Shown here: positions 6,414 to 7,606 of the stretch, one piece after another
Layout of the letters: each line of letters opens with the position of its first letter
Numbering within the stretch: the first letter of the stretch is position 1
Origin: CAZIKB01 sp964539665
Lineage (GTDB): Bacteria > Zhuqueibacterota > Zhuqueibacteria > Oceanimicrobiales > Oceanimicrobiaceae
Assembly (NCBI GenBank): GCA_964539665.1
Contig: CAZIKB010000201.1
Coordinates: forward strand, 1 to 7,606
Length of the DNA: 7,606 nucleotides
Direction of reading: 5' to 3'
Made by a program: the position numbers and the translations under genes
Notes under the pieces: generated by a model
What the model saw: the letters and a program-made list of their open reading frames with translations, nothing else
Database searches by the model: none
What the model was told of the DNA's origin: nothing

Positions 6414-6770
6414 ATGGAAGACAAAATTTATTACTACCATGCAAAAGTTGTTGACGTCTACGATGGAGACACCGTTCGAACCGATATTGACCTGGGATTG
6501 AGCGTATGGGTTAACAACGAAAAACTGCGTCTGGCTCGAATTAATGCCCCGGAATTAAGAGGAGAAGAAAGGGAAGCTGGATTAGCAGCCAGAGATTTTT
6601 TAAGAAGCCAGATTCTCGACAAAAATATTCTTTTAGAAACATTGAAAGATCAAAAAGGAAAATATGGTCGTTACCTGGCAGAAATCTGGATTAAAGACAC
6701 CACAGGTAATCATACAAATGTCAATGACTTAATGGTACAAAATGGCCACGCTGTTTACCAGGAATATTAA
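6414..6770 (+). CDS. Staphylococcal nuclease-like (SNase/TNase domain) protein, cytoplasmic
   Basis: This 118-aa protein is a single SNase OB-fold domain, a family of calcium-dependent nucleases cutting DNA and RNA. Compared with S. aureus nuclease, the calcium site VVDVYDGDTV supplies Asp17 and Asp19 (Asp19/Asp21). Arg39 matches Arg35, Glu47 in RINAPEL matches the general base Glu43, and Arg86 in KYGRYLAEI matches Arg87. The calcium ligand Asp40 is replaced by Asn44, and Thr41 by Ala45; to my knowledge the NAPE variant occurs in other bacterial homologues, so activity is still plausible. There is no signal peptide, so unlike secreted thermonucleases it should stay in the cytoplasm. GGAGGG (6402-6407) lies 6 nt before the ATG, and a terminator follows 46 bp after the stop, so it looks monocistronic. 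A role in nucleic-acid turnover or repair is a guess. Confidence 0.92.
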   Translation: MEDKIYYYHAKVVDVYDGDTVRTDIDLGLSVWVNNEKLRLARINAPELRGEEREAGLAARDFLRSQILDKNILLETLKDQKGKYGRYLAEIWIKDTTGNHTNVNDLMVQNGHAVYQEY

Positions 6771-6816
6771 TTAAAATTATTTGGCATTGAATGTAATTAG
6801 TGTATGACCGAAAAGC

Positions 6817-6847
6817 AAATCCTGTTGTCATGCAGTAGGATTTTTTT
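6817..6847 (+). terminator. Intrinsic terminator after the nuclease gene
   Basis: AAATCCT (6817-6823) pairs with AGGATTT (6837-6843). The stem extends inwards by four pairs, two of them G-U, to a 5-nt loop (TCATG). The 3' arm runs directly into a tract of seven T residues at 6841-6847. This is the clearest terminator in the window, and it separates the nuclease from the thiolase. Confidence 0.8.
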
Positions 6848-6860
6848 AAATTAATAGCTG

Positions 6861-6889
6861 TTTAGTTAGAATTGAGGAATATTTATAAC
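6861..6889 (+). promoter_or_regulatory. Weak candidate promoter of the thiolase gene
   Basis: TTTAGT (6861-6866) and TATAAC (6884-6889) are spaced by 17 bp. If used, transcription would start at about 6896, inside the TGTGAG/CTCACA dyad, which would fit repressor control. The -35 match is poor. A second -10-like word, TAGTAT (6917-6922), lies nearer the gene. Confidence 0.25.
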
Positions 6890-6891
6890 AA

Positions 6892-6909
6892 TGTGAGTCT
6901 TAGCTCACA
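6892..6909. promoter_or_regulatory. TGTGAG-N6-CTCACA dyad, possible operator of the thiolase gene
   Basis: This is a perfect 6-bp inverted repeat around TCTTAG, 31 bp before the thiolase ATG. The half-sites resemble those bound by CRP/FNR-like and some GntR- or TetR-type regulators, but the spacing between TGTGA and TCACA is 8 rather than the 6 of the E. coli CRP site. Its place between terminator and start codon makes it a reasonable operator candidate; the regulator is unknown. Confidence 0.4.
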
Positions 6910-6940
6910 CACAAATTAGTATAAAAAAAGGACTATTTCA

Positions 6941-7606
6941 ATGGCAAGTAATTCGACACGAGTTGCTGTAATTGCTGGTGCAAGAACACCATTCGTTAAA
7001 GCTAATACTATTTTAAAAAATTACTCTGCGTTAGAGCTGGGCACCCACTCCGTTAAAGGACTTATTGAAAAACATAAAGTGAATCCCGAAAGTATAGACG
7101 AATTGGTTTACGGCATTGTAATTTACGATCCTAAAATACCTAATATCGCCCGTGAAGTTGTCTTCAAGTCCGCTTTGCCTTCTACAATACGCGCCCATAC
7201 AGTATCTAACAACTGCATTACGGGCATCCACGCGATCACGGCTATTTTTGATTCAATAATTCAAGGCCGTGCAGAAGTAGGAATTGCCGGCGGCACCGAA
7301 TCCATGTCTAATCCGCCTATTCTTTTTGGTGAAAAAATTTCGCGGATATTTGTAGATGCAGCCACAACAAAATCATTTGGATCGAAATTGTCCAATTTTG
7401 CGAAAATCCGGCCCTGGCATTTTAAACCGACAGCTCCGGCTATTGCCGAACCTTCTACAGGTTTATCCATGGGTGAACATGCAGAAATCATGGCGAAAGA
7501 ATGGCAGATTTCGAGAGAGGAACAAGATGAAATCGCCTACAGAAGTCAAACCCATGCCGCAGCAGCTACAAAAGATGGCCGGCTCCTAGACGAGATTTAT
7601 CCGTTA
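6941..7606 (+). CDS. fadI: Thiolase (acetyl-CoA acyltransferase), FadI/HADHB type, 3' end beyond the window
   Basis: The first 222 codons of a thiolase are open to the end of the window; the full protein should be near 430 aa. It would cleave 3-ketoacyl-CoA with CoA to give acetyl-CoA, the last step of beta-oxidation, in the cytoplasm. The N-terminus RVAVIAGARTPFVK and the nucleophile Cys92 in SNNCITGIHAI are clear, followed by GIAGGTESMSN at 114-124. PNIAREVVF (68-75) and the loop around FAKIRPWHFKPTAPAIAE ending in STGLSMGEHAEIMA match FadI and mitochondrial HADHB better than FadA or AtoB. The second catalytic Cys and the His lie beyond the window. AAAAGGA (6926-6932) sits 8 nt before the ATG. 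A FadJ-like partner would be expected nearby or elsewhere in the genome. The symbol is by type; true orthology is not proven. Confidence 0.88.
   Translation, partial: MASNSTRVAVIAGARTPFVKANTILKNYSALELGTHSVKGLIEKHKVNPESIDELVYGIVIYDPKIPNIAREVVFKSALPSTIRAHTVSNNCITGIHAITAIFDSIIQGRAEVGIAGGTESMSNPPILFGEKISRIFVDAATTKSFGSKLSNFAKIRPWHFKPTAPAIAEPSTGLSMGEHAEIMAKEWQISREEQDEIAYRSQTHAAAATKDGRLLDEIYPL

Noticed and set aside
6892..6909. Canonical CRP site
   Set aside because: TGTGA and TCACA are 8 bp apart, not 6, so it does not fit the E. coli CRP consensus; kept only as a generic dyad.
7031..7491. Minus-strand open frames opposite the thiolase
   Set aside because: The plus-strand thiolase is continuous with clear family motifs; the opposite frames show no support.

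Overview
The window reads as an ordinary chromosomal stretch of an AT-rich, free-living Gram-negative bacterium. Three things point to a Gram-negative member of the Bacteroidota/FCB side of the tree, for example Calditrichota or KSB1-like lineages: an ECF-type sigma factor coupled to a zinc-finger/TPR membrane protein, a long IspG with an inserted domain, and a lipoprotein amidohydrolase. This placement is an inference from gene content; no rRNA or other marker gene is present.

Layout. On the minus strand, read right to left, are: a lipoprotein amidohydrolase of the YtcJ type (4381-6096); the isoprenoid enzyme IspG in its large three-domain form (2111-4219); after a 522-bp non-coding gap, an ECF-like sigma factor (1013-1588) overlapping by 4 bp a putative anti-sigma factor with a cytoplasmic zinc-binding head, one membrane helix and a C-terminal TPR domain (219-1016); and a possible 23-codon small ORF with a very strong ribosome binding site (13-84). 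On the plus strand are a small cytoplasmic staphylococcal-nuclease-like protein (6414-6770) with its own terminator, and the first 222 codons of a FadI/HADHB-type thiolase (6941 to the window end).

How the parts relate. The sigma and anti-sigma genes form a translationally coupled module, probably a signalling switch across the inner membrane. IspG makes HMBPP in the MEP isoprenoid pathway. The thiolase is the last step of fatty-acid beta-oxidation. The amidohydrolase and the nuclease are divergently transcribed from a 317-bp spacer. There is no evidence that these units share one pathway.

The most interesting non-coding signals are a perfect 14-bp inverted repeat ending 11 nt before the ispG start codon, which has no Shine-Dalgarno sequence; a 17-bp-stem inverted repeat in the gap between ispG and the sigma gene; and a TGTGAG/CTCACA dyad upstream of the thiolase. 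No CRISPR array, insertion sequence, tRNA or rRNA was seen.
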